In this document: positions 28,032 to 35,470 of the stretch, in pieces
How the letters are laid out: each line of letters begins with the position of its first letter
Position numbering within the stretch: the stretch's first letter is position 1
Source: Terriglobia bacterium
Lineage (GTDB): Bacteria; Acidobacteriota; Terriglobia; Bryobacterales; Bryobacteraceae
DNA: 43,391 bases
Reading direction: 5' to 3'
Assembly: GCA_010084195.1 (NCBI GenBank)
Contig: RGPS01000024.1
Span: 1 to 43,391 of the forward strand
Program-made: the position numbers and the translations under genes
Notes under the pieces: generated by a model
What the model was told of the DNA's origin: nothing
Database searches by the model: none
Seen by the model: the letters and a program-made list of their open reading frames with translations, nothing else

Positions 28032-28787
28032 CTACCGGGTCGAGGTCCGGACGTACTTTTTGTACGCCTCAATCCAGTTCCCTGCAATTTCATGCTGCGC
28101 GGTGGCCAGATCCATGGTCCCCGCGCAGACTAGCTGGTGCAGACGCTGCTCCAGTTTGTCCTTTTCTTTTGCGCTCCAGCGCGCCGAGTAGGGCTGCGGC
28201 CACAGATTGCGAATCGAGTCGGAACCTCCGAGATCCGGCGTGATGAGATAGTCCACTTCGTAATCGCCGGGCCTCGCCGGGTTGATACCGTAGGCGGCAA
28301 ACACGCGGCGGCGAGTGTCGTCGGAAATATTGGCAACCACAACTTCAGCTTCCTCGTTGCGGCAAACCTGAACGAGGGAAATGGGACGCACTTCACCTGG
28401 CGTCAGGCTGGCATCCGGTTGGGGACCATCGGCTCGGACCCGAAACTCGAATATCAGCAGGAAGGCCCCCAGCAGGGAGCAACAGACAGCGGCGGTTCGG
28501 GCATAGCCCCAAAGGCGACTGGGGGCCGACTGCAGCAGCGCTTCCTGCTCCAGCCTTGCCCGGAGCAGGGTTCGCGGACCGGCCACGGACGGCAGCGCAG
28601 GATCCAGCACTTCATTTCGGGCGCGGACGAAATCCAGAATCGTACTTTCGGTGGCTCGAAGACGTTCCCGGCAGGTCCAGCAGGATTCCAGGTGCCGCGA
28701 AATCTCCAGTTTTTCTGCCGGAGGAAGTTCCCCGTCCAACAAGAAGAGGAGTTGTGTTTCCGTCGGATGGACGGGTTTAACGGGCAT
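28032..28787 (-). CDS. Membrane anti-sigma factor with zf-HC2 domain and degenerate HNH-like domain
   Basis: A 251-residue protein. The N-terminal anti-sigma zinc finger has His32, Cys36 and Cys39 (RHLESCWTC), then one membrane segment (about 96-113, ARTAAVCCSLLGAFLLIF). The C-terminal part (about 155-245) has DYEVDYLITPDLGGSD, IRNLWPQPY and KDKLEQRLHQLVC...DLATAQ, which resembles the small HNH-nuclease-like domain DYEVDHLIPLELGG..NLWP. Here the first catalytic His is Tyr180, so nuclease activity is unlikely. The ATG at 28787 lies inside the sigma gene's last codons (11-base overlap), the usual sigma/anti-sigma coupling. It would hold the sigma factor at the membrane until an outside signal releases it. 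The open frame upstream to 28835 is in the sigma gene. Confidence 0.8.
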   Translation of the reverse strand: MPVKPVHPTETQLLFLLDGELPPAEKLEISRHLESCWTCRERLRATESTILDFVRARNEVLDPALPSVAGPRTLLRARLEQEALLQSAPSRLWGYARTAAVCCSLLGAFLLIFEFRVRADGPQPDASLTPGEVRPISLVQVCRNEEAEVVVANISDDTRRRVFAAYGINPARPGDYEVDYLITPDLGGSDSIRNLWPQPYSARWSAKEKDKLEQRLHQLVCAGTMDLATAQHEIAGNWIEAYKKYVRTSTR

Positions 28788-29358
28788 CTGTAAAACTCCT
28801 CCCCGTGCTTCCCCGCGACAGCCTGGAGAGAGCACGTGAGACTGAATTGGCTACCGAGCCAAGGGAGATACCCAGAATGCGCGCGATATCTCGATAGCGC
28901 AGGCCTTCGGCCCGGAGGGAGAGGCAGCGCTGGTCCTGTTCGGGCAGGGCGCTGACAACGGCCAGCAGATTGTGCTGCAGCTCCAGCATTTGCAGGCGTT
29001 CTTCGGGGTCTGGTTCAACATCCGGGGGGTCGGTGAGCGCAGCGTCCCCGCCGGCTTCGCGGCGGACACGCGTAAAGTGCTTCAGCGCAAGATTATGTGC
29101 CACGCCAAAGAGCCAGCCCTGCAGATTATCGCGACGCTTTTCGGCCCGCAGATGGCGAAACAGCAGCAGAAAAGCCTCCTGCACAATCTCCTCGGCATCG
29201 GAGGGGGCGATTCGCAGGGAGAGTAAGTACCGCAGGAGGGGGGCGCGCAGTTCATCAAAAAGAGCCACGACTTCCTGCTCCAGACTCGAAGGTGCCGGAG
29301 CTGGCAGGGCGCGTGACCCGGCAAGACGCGAGAGAAGACTGGAAGTTTCCGCCATCAT
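28777..29358 (-). CDS. ECF-type RNA polymerase sigma factor
   Basis: A 193-residue sigma-70 family protein of the extracytoplasmic-function group. Region 2 has LLRYLLSLRIAPSDAEEIVQEAFLLLFRH and the Trp of DNLQGWLFGVAHNLALKH; region 4 has LPEQDQRCLSLRAEGLRYRDIARILGISLGSVANSVSRAL, the -35-binding helix-turn-helix. It starts ATGATG at 29358. It overlaps the anti-sigma gene and lies 97 bases downstream of the cytochrome genes on the same strand. Targets may include those genes, but the shared promoter cannot be shown from this window. Confidence 0.93.
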   Translation of the reverse strand: MMAETSSLLSRLAGSRALPAPAPSSLEQEVVALFDELRAPLLRYLLSLRIAPSDAEEIVQEAFLLLFRHLRAEKRRDNLQGWLFGVAHNLALKHFTRVRREAGGDAALTDPPDVEPDPEERLQMLELQHNLLAVVSALPEQDQRCLSLRAEGLRYRDIARILGISLGSVANSVSRALSRLSRGSTGRSFTDAR

Positions 29359-29425
29359 TGCAAAACGGTCCTACTGATGAGTATCCCCTGAAGGCTGCCC
29401 TTGTTCAGGATATTTTCCGCGCCAC

Positions 29426-29467
29426 GTTCCGGGCTTACTGAGCCAGGTTCCGGGTTTACTGAGCCAG
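29426..29467. repeat. 21-base tandem duplication at the 3' end of a cytochrome gene
   Basis: GTTCCGGG(C/T)TTACTGAGCCAG is present twice in a row, at 29426-29446 and 29447-29467, with one mismatch. The second copy contains the stop codon of the minus-strand cytochrome gene and its last codons (GCT CAG TAA); the first repeats them just downstream, so the stop codon context exists twice. Confidence 0.9.
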
Positions 29468-30199
29468 GAGCAGGAGCGAAGCCCCGCCGGTTGAGGAAAC
29501 GTGGATGCGGGTGCCCCGCGGGAACCGCAACGGAGTGCGCAGCCGGTAATCCCTGGTCCATGCGGTCCGGTAGTCTCTCAGCCAGATCAGGCGCTCAATG
29601 GTGCCATCAGGTTTTGTAACCCAGGCCTCCAGCGACTCTCGGTCTTTCAGGTTGTTGGGGCGGAGAGCGACAATCACGGCCGGAGCTTCCAAAGTCATCC
29701 CGGACTGGACCTCCAGCCGATGACGGGCCTGGACGGGAGCAGCCACCGTTGGCGGCGCAACAGCGTGGGACGGCAAAAGCGCGGGGTAACCTTCCGGGGC
29801 ACCACCTTCTACCCACGCTACAAACATGTCAATCTCAGGCAGGGAAAGGCTGGGATCGCCGTGGAACGCCCCGACTCCTTTGACTGGACCCCAGGGAGGC
29901 ATACGCCGCCCCAACACTTCATCGCGGATAGCCTTAGCCCAGGGACGGGCATCGCTATAGGTTGCGAGACTGAAGGCTGCCCCGCCCTCACGATGGCATC
30001 CGAGGCAATGCCGATTGACCAGGCGCGACATCTCCTGCGTCCAGGTCAGCTTCGTGGTAATGACATCGTGCGCCAGAAGAGGCGAGGCCATCAGCAGCAG
30101 ACTTGCTGCCTTGTAGCTATTCCAGCGCCGCAGGTTTTGGCTCCGGTCTGCGCTGCGGCAGAATGCTGCGCAGGTCCTTATCCGCGTCAATGGCGACAT
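29456..30199 (-). CDS. Exported cytochrome c-domain protein
   Basis: The open frame from the ATG at 30199 has 247 codons; the real start is uncertain because the first 83 bases overlap the preceding gene. The next ATG is 30091, which would leave only MASPLLAHDV as a short signal. The segment SYKAASLLLMASPLLAHD looks like the signal peptide. The haem motif is CLGCH (65-69 counted from 30199), followed by GAAFSLATYSDARPWAKAIRDEVLGRRMPPW, the same layout as the first part of the next protein, so the two are paralogues in their N-terminal domain. The rest is beta-rich and lacks the copper-binding histidines of the neighbour. It may be an electron-transfer partner of that protein. Confidence 0.8.
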   Translation of the reverse strand: MSPLTRIRTCAAFCRSADRSQNLRRWNSYKAASLLLMASPLLAHDVITTKLTWTQEMSRLVNRHCLGCHREGGAAFSLATYSDARPWAKAIRDEVLGRRMPPWGPVKGVGAFHGDPSLSLPEIDMFVAWVEGGAPEGYPALLPSHAVAPPTVAAPVQARHRLEVQSGMTLEAPAVIVALRPNNLKDRESLEAWVTKPDGTIERLIWLRDYRTAWTRDYRLRTPLRFPRGTRIHVSSTGGASLLLLAQ

Positions 30200-31391
30200 C
30201 GAAGAAGCCGAACATCATCTCTTCCCAGCTCTGGTCGCCATATCGAACTTCGGCTTTCGGGTCGGGGTTGAAGGGATTGTTCGGGGAGTTGTCGTAGTGA
30301 GCAACACATTCGAACCGCGAACCCTTCGGCATGATGAGTTCCTTCGCGGGCTTGTAGATCAACTGCCAGGCAAAGTCGTATTTCGGCACGCTGAGCAGAA
30401 CCTCGCGTTCGCCGGTGGGATAGACGGCGGTGAAGGTAAAGTCCTTGCCCCGGAGGTGCATGTGGGGCATCAGCATGCTGACTTTGGTGTCGGCACCGAA
30501 TTCAAAGCTGGAGCGAACTTCGAAGTTGGGGTCGCCGGGCGGGATCACGAACTTGTTGGTGGTGGCAGCGACAGTCATCACGCGCTCCTTAACGGTACCC
30601 TTCGCGAAAATCATGCCGACAGAGGACTGATCCGTGCCGGCCTTACCGTTGGCTGTGTAGTGCAACTGCAGGATGATATCGGAGCCGGCTTTGACCAGCT
30701 TGCCCCGACCTTCAGGCAGGGGGTCTACAGGTGTACCGGGGGCGTAGCCGACGAGGTTTTCACTCGGCCCGTTGTCACCCTTGCCGGGGCGGTAGGGAAT
30801 TCCCGGTTGTGCACCCTTCATCCAGTTCGACCCGGGTGGCCGGATGTAGGCGATTACGTGGTGTACCAGTTCCAGATTGCCTGGACGAACCTCAGCGGCC
30901 TGAATCCACTTATCTTCTGTGAAATTCAGTGGGATCAGAAGGTACTGGTAGTCGACGGTCCCTTTTTCAGGAATGTCATACTTCTGCGGCATGGTGACGA
31001 CAAGGTCTGGCTTACCGATATTCCAGCCATTGACGAACTGGATCGGCACGGGCAGGTCCTTCGGATTGCCCTCGGGCGCGCCGTTGTTGACCCATGCGAG
31101 GAGAGTGTCAATTTCGCCCTGCGACATGCTGCGGTCATTGGCGAATTTACCAAAGTGCGGGTCGGCAAACCATGGCGGCATGCGACGAGCCTGAACAGCT
31201 TCCTTGATCGACGCAGCCCAGGGCCGAGCCGACTGGTAGTTCAGCAGCGAGAAGGGTGCTGCCTCGCCTGGCCTGTGGCAGCTTTGGCAGTTCTTCTGCA
31301 GAATGGGGGCTACATCTTTGCTGAAAGTTGGTGATGCCGCAAGCGCCACGGCACTGGCGCTCAGGATTAGGGCTGTCGTTTTCAGGATCAT
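30117..31391 (-). CDS. Cytochrome c fused to PHM-like copper type II monooxygenase domain
   Basis: A 424-residue exported protein: signal peptide (about 1-18), then a haem c domain with CQSCH (Cys35, Cys38, His39) and ARRMPPWFAD. Residues 150-400 resemble the peptidylglycine/dopamine-type copper monooxygenase fold. LVHHVIAY gives a His177-His178 pair and LQLHY gives His244, as in the CuH site. MPHMHLRGKDF gives His310 and His312, and EEMMFGFF gives a Met (392/393), as in the CuM site. The haem would supply electrons in place of ascorbate. The stop falls inside the next gene's long frame. Substrate unknown. Such cytochrome-PHM fusions are common in Acidobacteriota and Planctomycetes. Confidence 0.87.
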   Translation of the reverse strand: MILKTTALILSASAVALAASPTFSKDVAPILQKNCQSCHRPGEAAPFSLLNYQSARPWAASIKEAVQARRMPPWFADPHFGKFANDRSMSQGEIDTLLAWVNNGAPEGNPKDLPVPIQFVNGWNIGKPDLVVTMPQKYDIPEKGTVDYQYLLIPLNFTEDKWIQAAEVRPGNLELVHHVIAYIRPPGSNWMKGAQPGIPYRPGKGDNGPSENLVGYAPGTPVDPLPEGRGKLVKAGSDIILQLHYTANGKAGTDQSSVGMIFAKGTVKERVMTVAATTNKFVIPPGDPNFEVRSSFEFGADTKVSMLMPHMHLRGKDFTFTAVYPTGEREVLLSVPKYDFAWQLIYKPAKELIMPKGSRFECVAHYDNSPNNPFNPDPKAEVRYGDQSWEEMMFGFFDVAIDADKDLRSILPQRRPEPKPAALE

Positions 31392-31889
31392 GGCAAGCTC
31401 GGCTAAGCTTCAGTATACGGAAATTGGGGTCGAACGGTTCATTGCATGTGCTGCACCTCATGTCACGCCCTGGACTTGCCCGGCTGGACCCAGCCTGCGG
31501 AGTATTCGCCTTCCATCCGGAAGCGACAACCAGAGACCGATTCGGCATTGGCACAGGCCATCTACGCCGAAACTGGCATTCCACGTTGGATGCCATAAAT
31601 TGGACCTCAGACCATTTTCACAACTACTGTAGTCCGGGATGTGGGGCCAGGATGGTATCCTGCGCGCCTGTCGCCGACAGGCACCAGAACCGCTGGACTG
31701 CGTTGGATGGTTGGCAACCCGACCGCAAATTGCCAGCCTGGCCCACAAGCGAACCGGTCTATCGTAACTGCGAAAATTCCCTGGCTTCGTAATCAGCCTC
31801 GGCCATAACCGGGGGCTCTGATCGCAGTCCGCAACGCCCAATTTGGCCCCGCTGTGTTCGGAGAGACCTCAACCGGCGTCGCGTTCCAG
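31392..31889. other. 498-base intergenic region with a folded repeat element
   Basis: Between the two minus-strand genes I see no gene. Short frames exist on both strands but have no coding character. The region contains the multi-hairpin element at 31641-31746, and presumably the promoter of the cytochrome-monooxygenase gene just upstream of 31391. Confidence 0.6.
31641..31746. repeat. Multi-hairpin repeat element with inverted ends
   Basis: The ends are GTGGGGCCAGG (31641-31651) and CCTGGCCCAC (31737-31746), inverted except for one extra G. Inside, four small hairpins follow one another: CAGGAT-GGT-ATCCTG (31648-31662), GCCTGTCG-C-CGACAGGC (31666-31682), CCAG-AACCG-CTGG, and GGTTG-G-CAACC. 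The right third (CAACCCGACCGCAAATTGCC) resembles the right third of the element at 27935-28025. It looks like a non-autonomous dispersed element. Confidence 0.6.
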
Positions 31890-34328
31890 CTAAAAACGGC
31901 GGTGGTGGAACATGGCCTTCATCGCCGCAATCGATTCGGGCGAGCCGAGAACCATGTCGTCCGGAAACTTTGCCGGGTTCATCATCTGGTCATAAATGGG
32001 GCCCGCCAGGTTCGAATTCACGCCCAGGCCCGCCAGGAACTGAAGTCGCAGGTTCCGGTCGCGATTGATCTGTGCATTGCGAACCCATTCGCGAAGATCG
32101 CTGGCGCGCGCAGCGTAGGTGGAGAGCAATTCCAGCGCCGTGCTGTAGCCGGCTTCATGCAGCGAGGCTTTTATACGCGCATGATCCGGGCGGTCGAGGC
32201 GCTGTTGCAGGCCTTCCGGGTTGATCTTCAGGGGCTCTACCTGCCCCATCAGGACAAGATCATAACCCTGGCCATCCGTGTTCACATTGCCCCAGATGGT
32301 GCCGTTCGGGAAAGCTTCGAAGAAGGTCGCGATCTCGCTCTTCGCGGCTTCCACGCTGGTTTCGTACAGAGGTACCCACTGCGTCACGAAGCCACCGGGA
32401 TTCAGGCGGCGCTTGCACATTTCGAAATACTCGGTCGTGTACAACGACGCCATGCCCTTTACCCAGGGGTGAATCGGGTCCGAAGTGACGATGTCGAACT
32501 TCTCGTCCCCCGTCAGGACAAAATGCCGGGCGTCATCATAGTGGACGGTGGTCCGCTTATCGGTAAAAACGTGGTAGTTTTCGTTGCCGAAGTATTTGTC
32601 AGAGTTGGGCGGGATGTTCGGCTCAATTTCACAGATCGTGATCTTTTCCACGCTGGGGTGAATCACGAACGAGCCCGCCGTCACACCGGCACCGAAGCCG
32701 ACAATCATCACCGACTTGGGGTTCGGGTGTAGTAACGCAGGCAGATGGCCGAGCATCCGCTGCAAACTCATGTCCTGAGGTTCCGTGGAAGCCTCCACCT
32801 TGCCGCTGACGTGGAAGTAAACGGTACCACCCTCCCATCGCGACCACGCGGCAGAAGAGTTGGTCCCCTCGGCAACTTTCAGGAGTTCCCAATTGCCCGT
32901 TGTGGTGGGCAGGCGACGGCCAAAACCGATCAGCATCCAGGGCAGGGGCGGCAGAACAAACGCGAGGACGGCGGCAGCCACGATGGAAGCTGTTAGCCGC
33001 AGCGTGGAGATTTGCGGAATTCCCTGCAAAACCACCAGGCCCGCCACGATGGAGATACCAATCAGCAGTTGCTCGGAAATGCGGGTGCCGAACAAGGGCA
33101 GAAAGACCAGGCTGAACAGAACCGAGCCGAGAATTGCGCCGATAGTGTTCGCACCGTAAATACCTCCGACGAGCTTGGCCGGGTCTGAATCCTTGCGAGC
33201 CGCGGCCGAGAGAGCCAGCGGGAAACTGGCACCCCAGAACAGGGCGGGCAGGAAAACAGCAATTGCAGTGCGCCAGACATCGCCCACGAAATCTTTCCAC
33301 GGGCCGGCGACGGAGTTGACGTTGCCCTCAAAATAAGGCAGCTTCTGGGCCAGCATGTAGCCGGAGAAGGCGATCAGGACGCAGAGAGCGAGTTGCGAGT
33401 ATCCCAGCCAGAGGCGGGCGTTTCCCTTCTTTTCGGCAAGCCGCGCACCACCTGCGCTGCCGAGGCCAAGGCCGGTGAGGAAGACGCCCAGGATGATGGA
33501 GAAGGTGTAGACGGTCGGCCCGAGCATCAGGGCGAGGATGCGGGTCCAGACGACTTCCGAACCCAATGCTGCCAGGCCGGATAGGCCGATGGCTATATAG
33601 ATCCCGGTGGTCGACAGGGCTGGCGAGGCGTCCGTTTCATCAGGCAGATCGGCGGCAGGCTGCTCAGGCAGCGCCAGTTCCATTTTTTCGATACCCAGGG
33701 CGCCGAGCGCGACCACAATATTCAGGACAGCGGCGACAGCAGTGGCGACCGACATGTCATAAACACGCAGCAGGTAGAAGCCCGCCAGCGTGCAGCCGAT
33801 GACGCCACCGGCGATGTTGGTGCCATAAAAATAACCCCACCAAACAGCGGCGTTCGGAGTAGCGGCGACCCAGCGAGAAATCGCAGGCAGCGTTGCGCCC
33901 ATCAGGAGTGTGGGCGGCAGCAGACAGATGGCACAGGCCAGCCCCCGCAGCAGCATATTCGGCATGCCCCCGGTAACCGCTGAGACGTAAACATGTTGCA
34001 GGACCGGCAGCCCATAGAGCACCAGCACGCCAAAAAGCGCCGTGGCAACTTCCAGAACAGCATAAACCCGCAGCGCGTTGTACTTGCTGGACACGACACG
34101 AGAGAACAGGATACTGCCGAGGCACATTCCGCCCATGAACGTCCCCAGCAGCACGGCCAGGGAGACGGCTGAAGAGCCAACCACCAGTTGCAGCAGCTGC
34201 AGCCAGACAATTTCATAGATCAGCCCGGCGGCACCACTGGCGGCGAACAGAATCAGCAACAAGGGGAACAGGCGGTTCACGCGTTCTGACGTGGGTGCCG
34301 GGAGAGTATTGGTATCCGAAGGAGTCAC
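31890..34328 (-). CDS. Fused polytopic membrane/spermidine synthase-like protein
   Basis: An 812-residue fusion. Residues 20-465 contain about twelve to fourteen membrane segments, in two halves each starting LIYEIVW or GSEVVWTRILALMLG, the MFS-like portion of this family. Residues 500-760 form a Rossmann methyltransferase/spermidine synthase-like domain: VGFGAG (543-548), the acidic CEIEPN (565-571), YDDARHF, and the SDPIHPW loop where spermidine synthases carry their catalytic Asp. A short C-terminal helical tail follows. The GTG at 34328 is used. Members of this fused family are frequent in environmental bacteria; polyamine synthesis is not established for them. No polyamine genes are nearby. 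Confidence 0.87.
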   Translation of the reverse strand: MTPSDTNTLPAPTSERVNRLFPLLLILFAASGAAGLIYEIVWLQLLQLVVGSSAVSLAVLLGTFMGGMCLGSILFSRVVSSKYNALRVYAVLEVATALFGVLVLYGLPVLQHVYVSAVTGGMPNMLLRGLACAICLLPPTLLMGATLPAISRWVAATPNAAVWWGYFYGTNIAGGVIGCTLAGFYLLRVYDMSVATAVAAVLNIVVALGALGIEKMELALPEQPAADLPDETDASPALSTTGIYIAIGLSGLAALGSEVVWTRILALMLGPTVYTFSIILGVFLTGLGLGSAGGARLAEKKGNARLWLGYSQLALCVLIAFSGYMLAQKLPYFEGNVNSVAGPWKDFVGDVWRTAIAVFLPALFWGASFPLALSAAARKDSDPAKLVGGIYGANTIGAILGSVLFSLVFLPLFGTRISEQLLIGISIVAGLVVLQGIPQISTLRLTASIVAAAVLAFVLPPLPWMLIGFGRRLPTTTGNWELLKVAEGTNSSAAWSRWEGGTVYFHVSGKVEASTEPQDMSLQRMLGHLPALLHPNPKSVMIVGFGAGVTAGSFVIHPSVEKITICEIEPNIPPNSDKYFGNENYHVFTDKRTTVHYDDARHFVLTGDEKFDIVTSDPIHPWVKGMASLYTTEYFEMCKRRLNPGGFVTQWVPLYETSVEAAKSEIATFFEAFPNGTIWGNVNTDGQGYDLVLMGQVEPLKINPEGLQQRLDRPDHARIKASLHEAGYSTALELLSTYAARASDLREWVRNAQINRDRNLRLQFLAGLGVNSNLAGPIYDQMMNPAKFPDDMVLGSPESIAAMKAMFHHRRF

Positions 34329-34412
34329 AGGAAACGGCCATCATACCAGCGTTGGGCCTGAATACCTGCTCTTGCAGGCGAGTAAACGCGTAAAGATCTA
34401 TGATTTCGTCGT

Positions 34413-34432
34413 TACGAGGCAGCCACCTCGTA
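34413..34432. repeat. Inverted repeat TACGAGG-N6-CCTCGTA
   Basis: Perfect 7-base arms (34413-34419 and 34426-34432). It sits directly at the point where similarity to the full-length oxidoreductase family ends, in the 120 bases between the divergent genes. It may be a regulatory hairpin or a rearrangement scar. Confidence 0.6.
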
Positions 34433-34451
34433 CCATAGGGGTAAACATGTC

Positions 34452-35126
34452 ATGGTGGAAATCCCCATCGCAGACTCCCTGGCGGACGCCGAACTGGTAG
34501 TCTCCTCCCAGCGGGAAACCGGCCTCGTCGCCATGGGTGGGCACACTCGCCGCTTCAATCCCAGTCACCAGTTGCTGCACCGCCGGATTCAGGCCGGGGA
34601 GTTGAAGCTGCAACAGCTGGATGTACAGACCTACTTCTTCCGCCGAACCAACATGAACGCTCTCGGCAAGCCCCGCAGCTGGACGGACCACCTCCTCTGG
34701 CACCATGCCTGCCACACCGTGGACCTTTTCCAGTACCAAACCGGCGAGGTCGCGACCGAAACCTTCGCTTTGCAGGGTCCGATCCACCCAACGCTTGGCA
34801 TCGCCATGGACATGAGCATTGGGATGAAGGTGGCCTCCGGTGCCATCTGTACGCTCTCACTGTCCTTCAACAACAAGGGGCCGCTCGGCACCTTCTTCCG
34901 CTATATCTGCGATAACGGCACTTTTATTGCCCGTTACGACGATCTGGTGGACGGCGAGCAAAACCCAATCGACCTCTCCCGAGTCGATGTCTCCATGAAC
35001 GGCATCGAATTGCAGGACCGCGAGTTTCTCGCGGCGATTCGTGAAGGCCGTGAACCGAACGCCAGTGTGGCCCAATGCCTGCCGGCCATGCAGACCCTCG
35101 ACCGCTTAGAACAAAACCTCAAATAA
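34452..35126 (+). pseudogene. LigC-like Gfo/Idh/MocA oxidoreductase lacking the nucleotide-binding domain
   Basis: 224 codons closely resemble the C-terminal two thirds of LigC (4-carboxy-2-hydroxymuconate-6-semialdehyde dehydrogenase, protocatechuate 4,5-cleavage). GHTRRFNPSHQ, TYFFRRTN, SWTDHLLWHHACHTVDLF, GAICTLSLSFNN and NGIELQDREF are all there. The frame upstream still reads GKHVMVEIP, the end of the Rossmann domain in family members, but a TGA stops it 20 codons up and the divergent gene begins 120 bases away. About 95 N-terminal residues, including the GxGxxG NAD(P) site, are therefore missing. It can hardly be a dehydrogenase as it stands. Its stop is 3 bases before the ferredoxin ATG. 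The ATG at 34452 is the only in-frame start near the break. Confidence 0.75.
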
Positions 35127-35129
35127 ACC

Positions 35130-35453
35130 ATGCCCTCTATTACTTACATCTCCAACTCGGGTGAATCCCGCACCGTGACCGTCGATTCCGGCGTCACCAT
35201 CATGCAGGCGGCCGTGCGCAACGGCGTGCCCGGTATCGTCGCCGATTGCGGCGGCGAATGCCAGTGCGCCACCTGCCACGTTTATGTCGATCCGAAGTTC
35301 CTCGGCCTCTTGAAGCCCGCCGCGGAAGACGAAGACGCTATGCTCGCGCTGACCGCGTCGGAGCGCAAGGACAACAGTCGCCTGGCCTGCCAGCTTGTCC
35401 TGACCGATGCTCTGGAAGGGATCGTCGTCACGACCCCGCCCATTCAGCAGTAA
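35130..35453 (+). CDS. [2Fe-2S] ferredoxin, putidaredoxin/adrenodoxin type
   Basis: A 107-residue ferredoxin that carries single electrons from a flavin reductase to a P450 or Rieske oxygenase. The cluster cysteines follow the C-x5-C-x2-C...C pattern of putidaredoxin: Cys40, Cys46 and Cys49 in CGGECQCATCHVYVD and Cys87 in RLACQLV; Cys44 is extra. It starts 3 bases after the truncated LigC-like gene and is followed after 17 bases by a matching reductase. No oxygenase gene is in the window, so the electron acceptor is unknown. Confidence 0.93.
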   Translation: MPSITYISNSGESRTVTVDSGVTIMQAAVRNGVPGIVADCGGECQCATCHVYVDPKFLGLLKPAAEDEDAMLALTASERKDNSRLACQLVLTDALEGIVVTTPPIQQ

Positions 35454-35470
35454 CGATTGAGCAGTAATAA

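Noticed and set aside
31458..31841. A 127-codon minus-strand frame in the gap before the cytochrome-monooxygenase gene
   Set aside because: It runs through the multi-hairpin element and has no protein-like pattern or usable start context.
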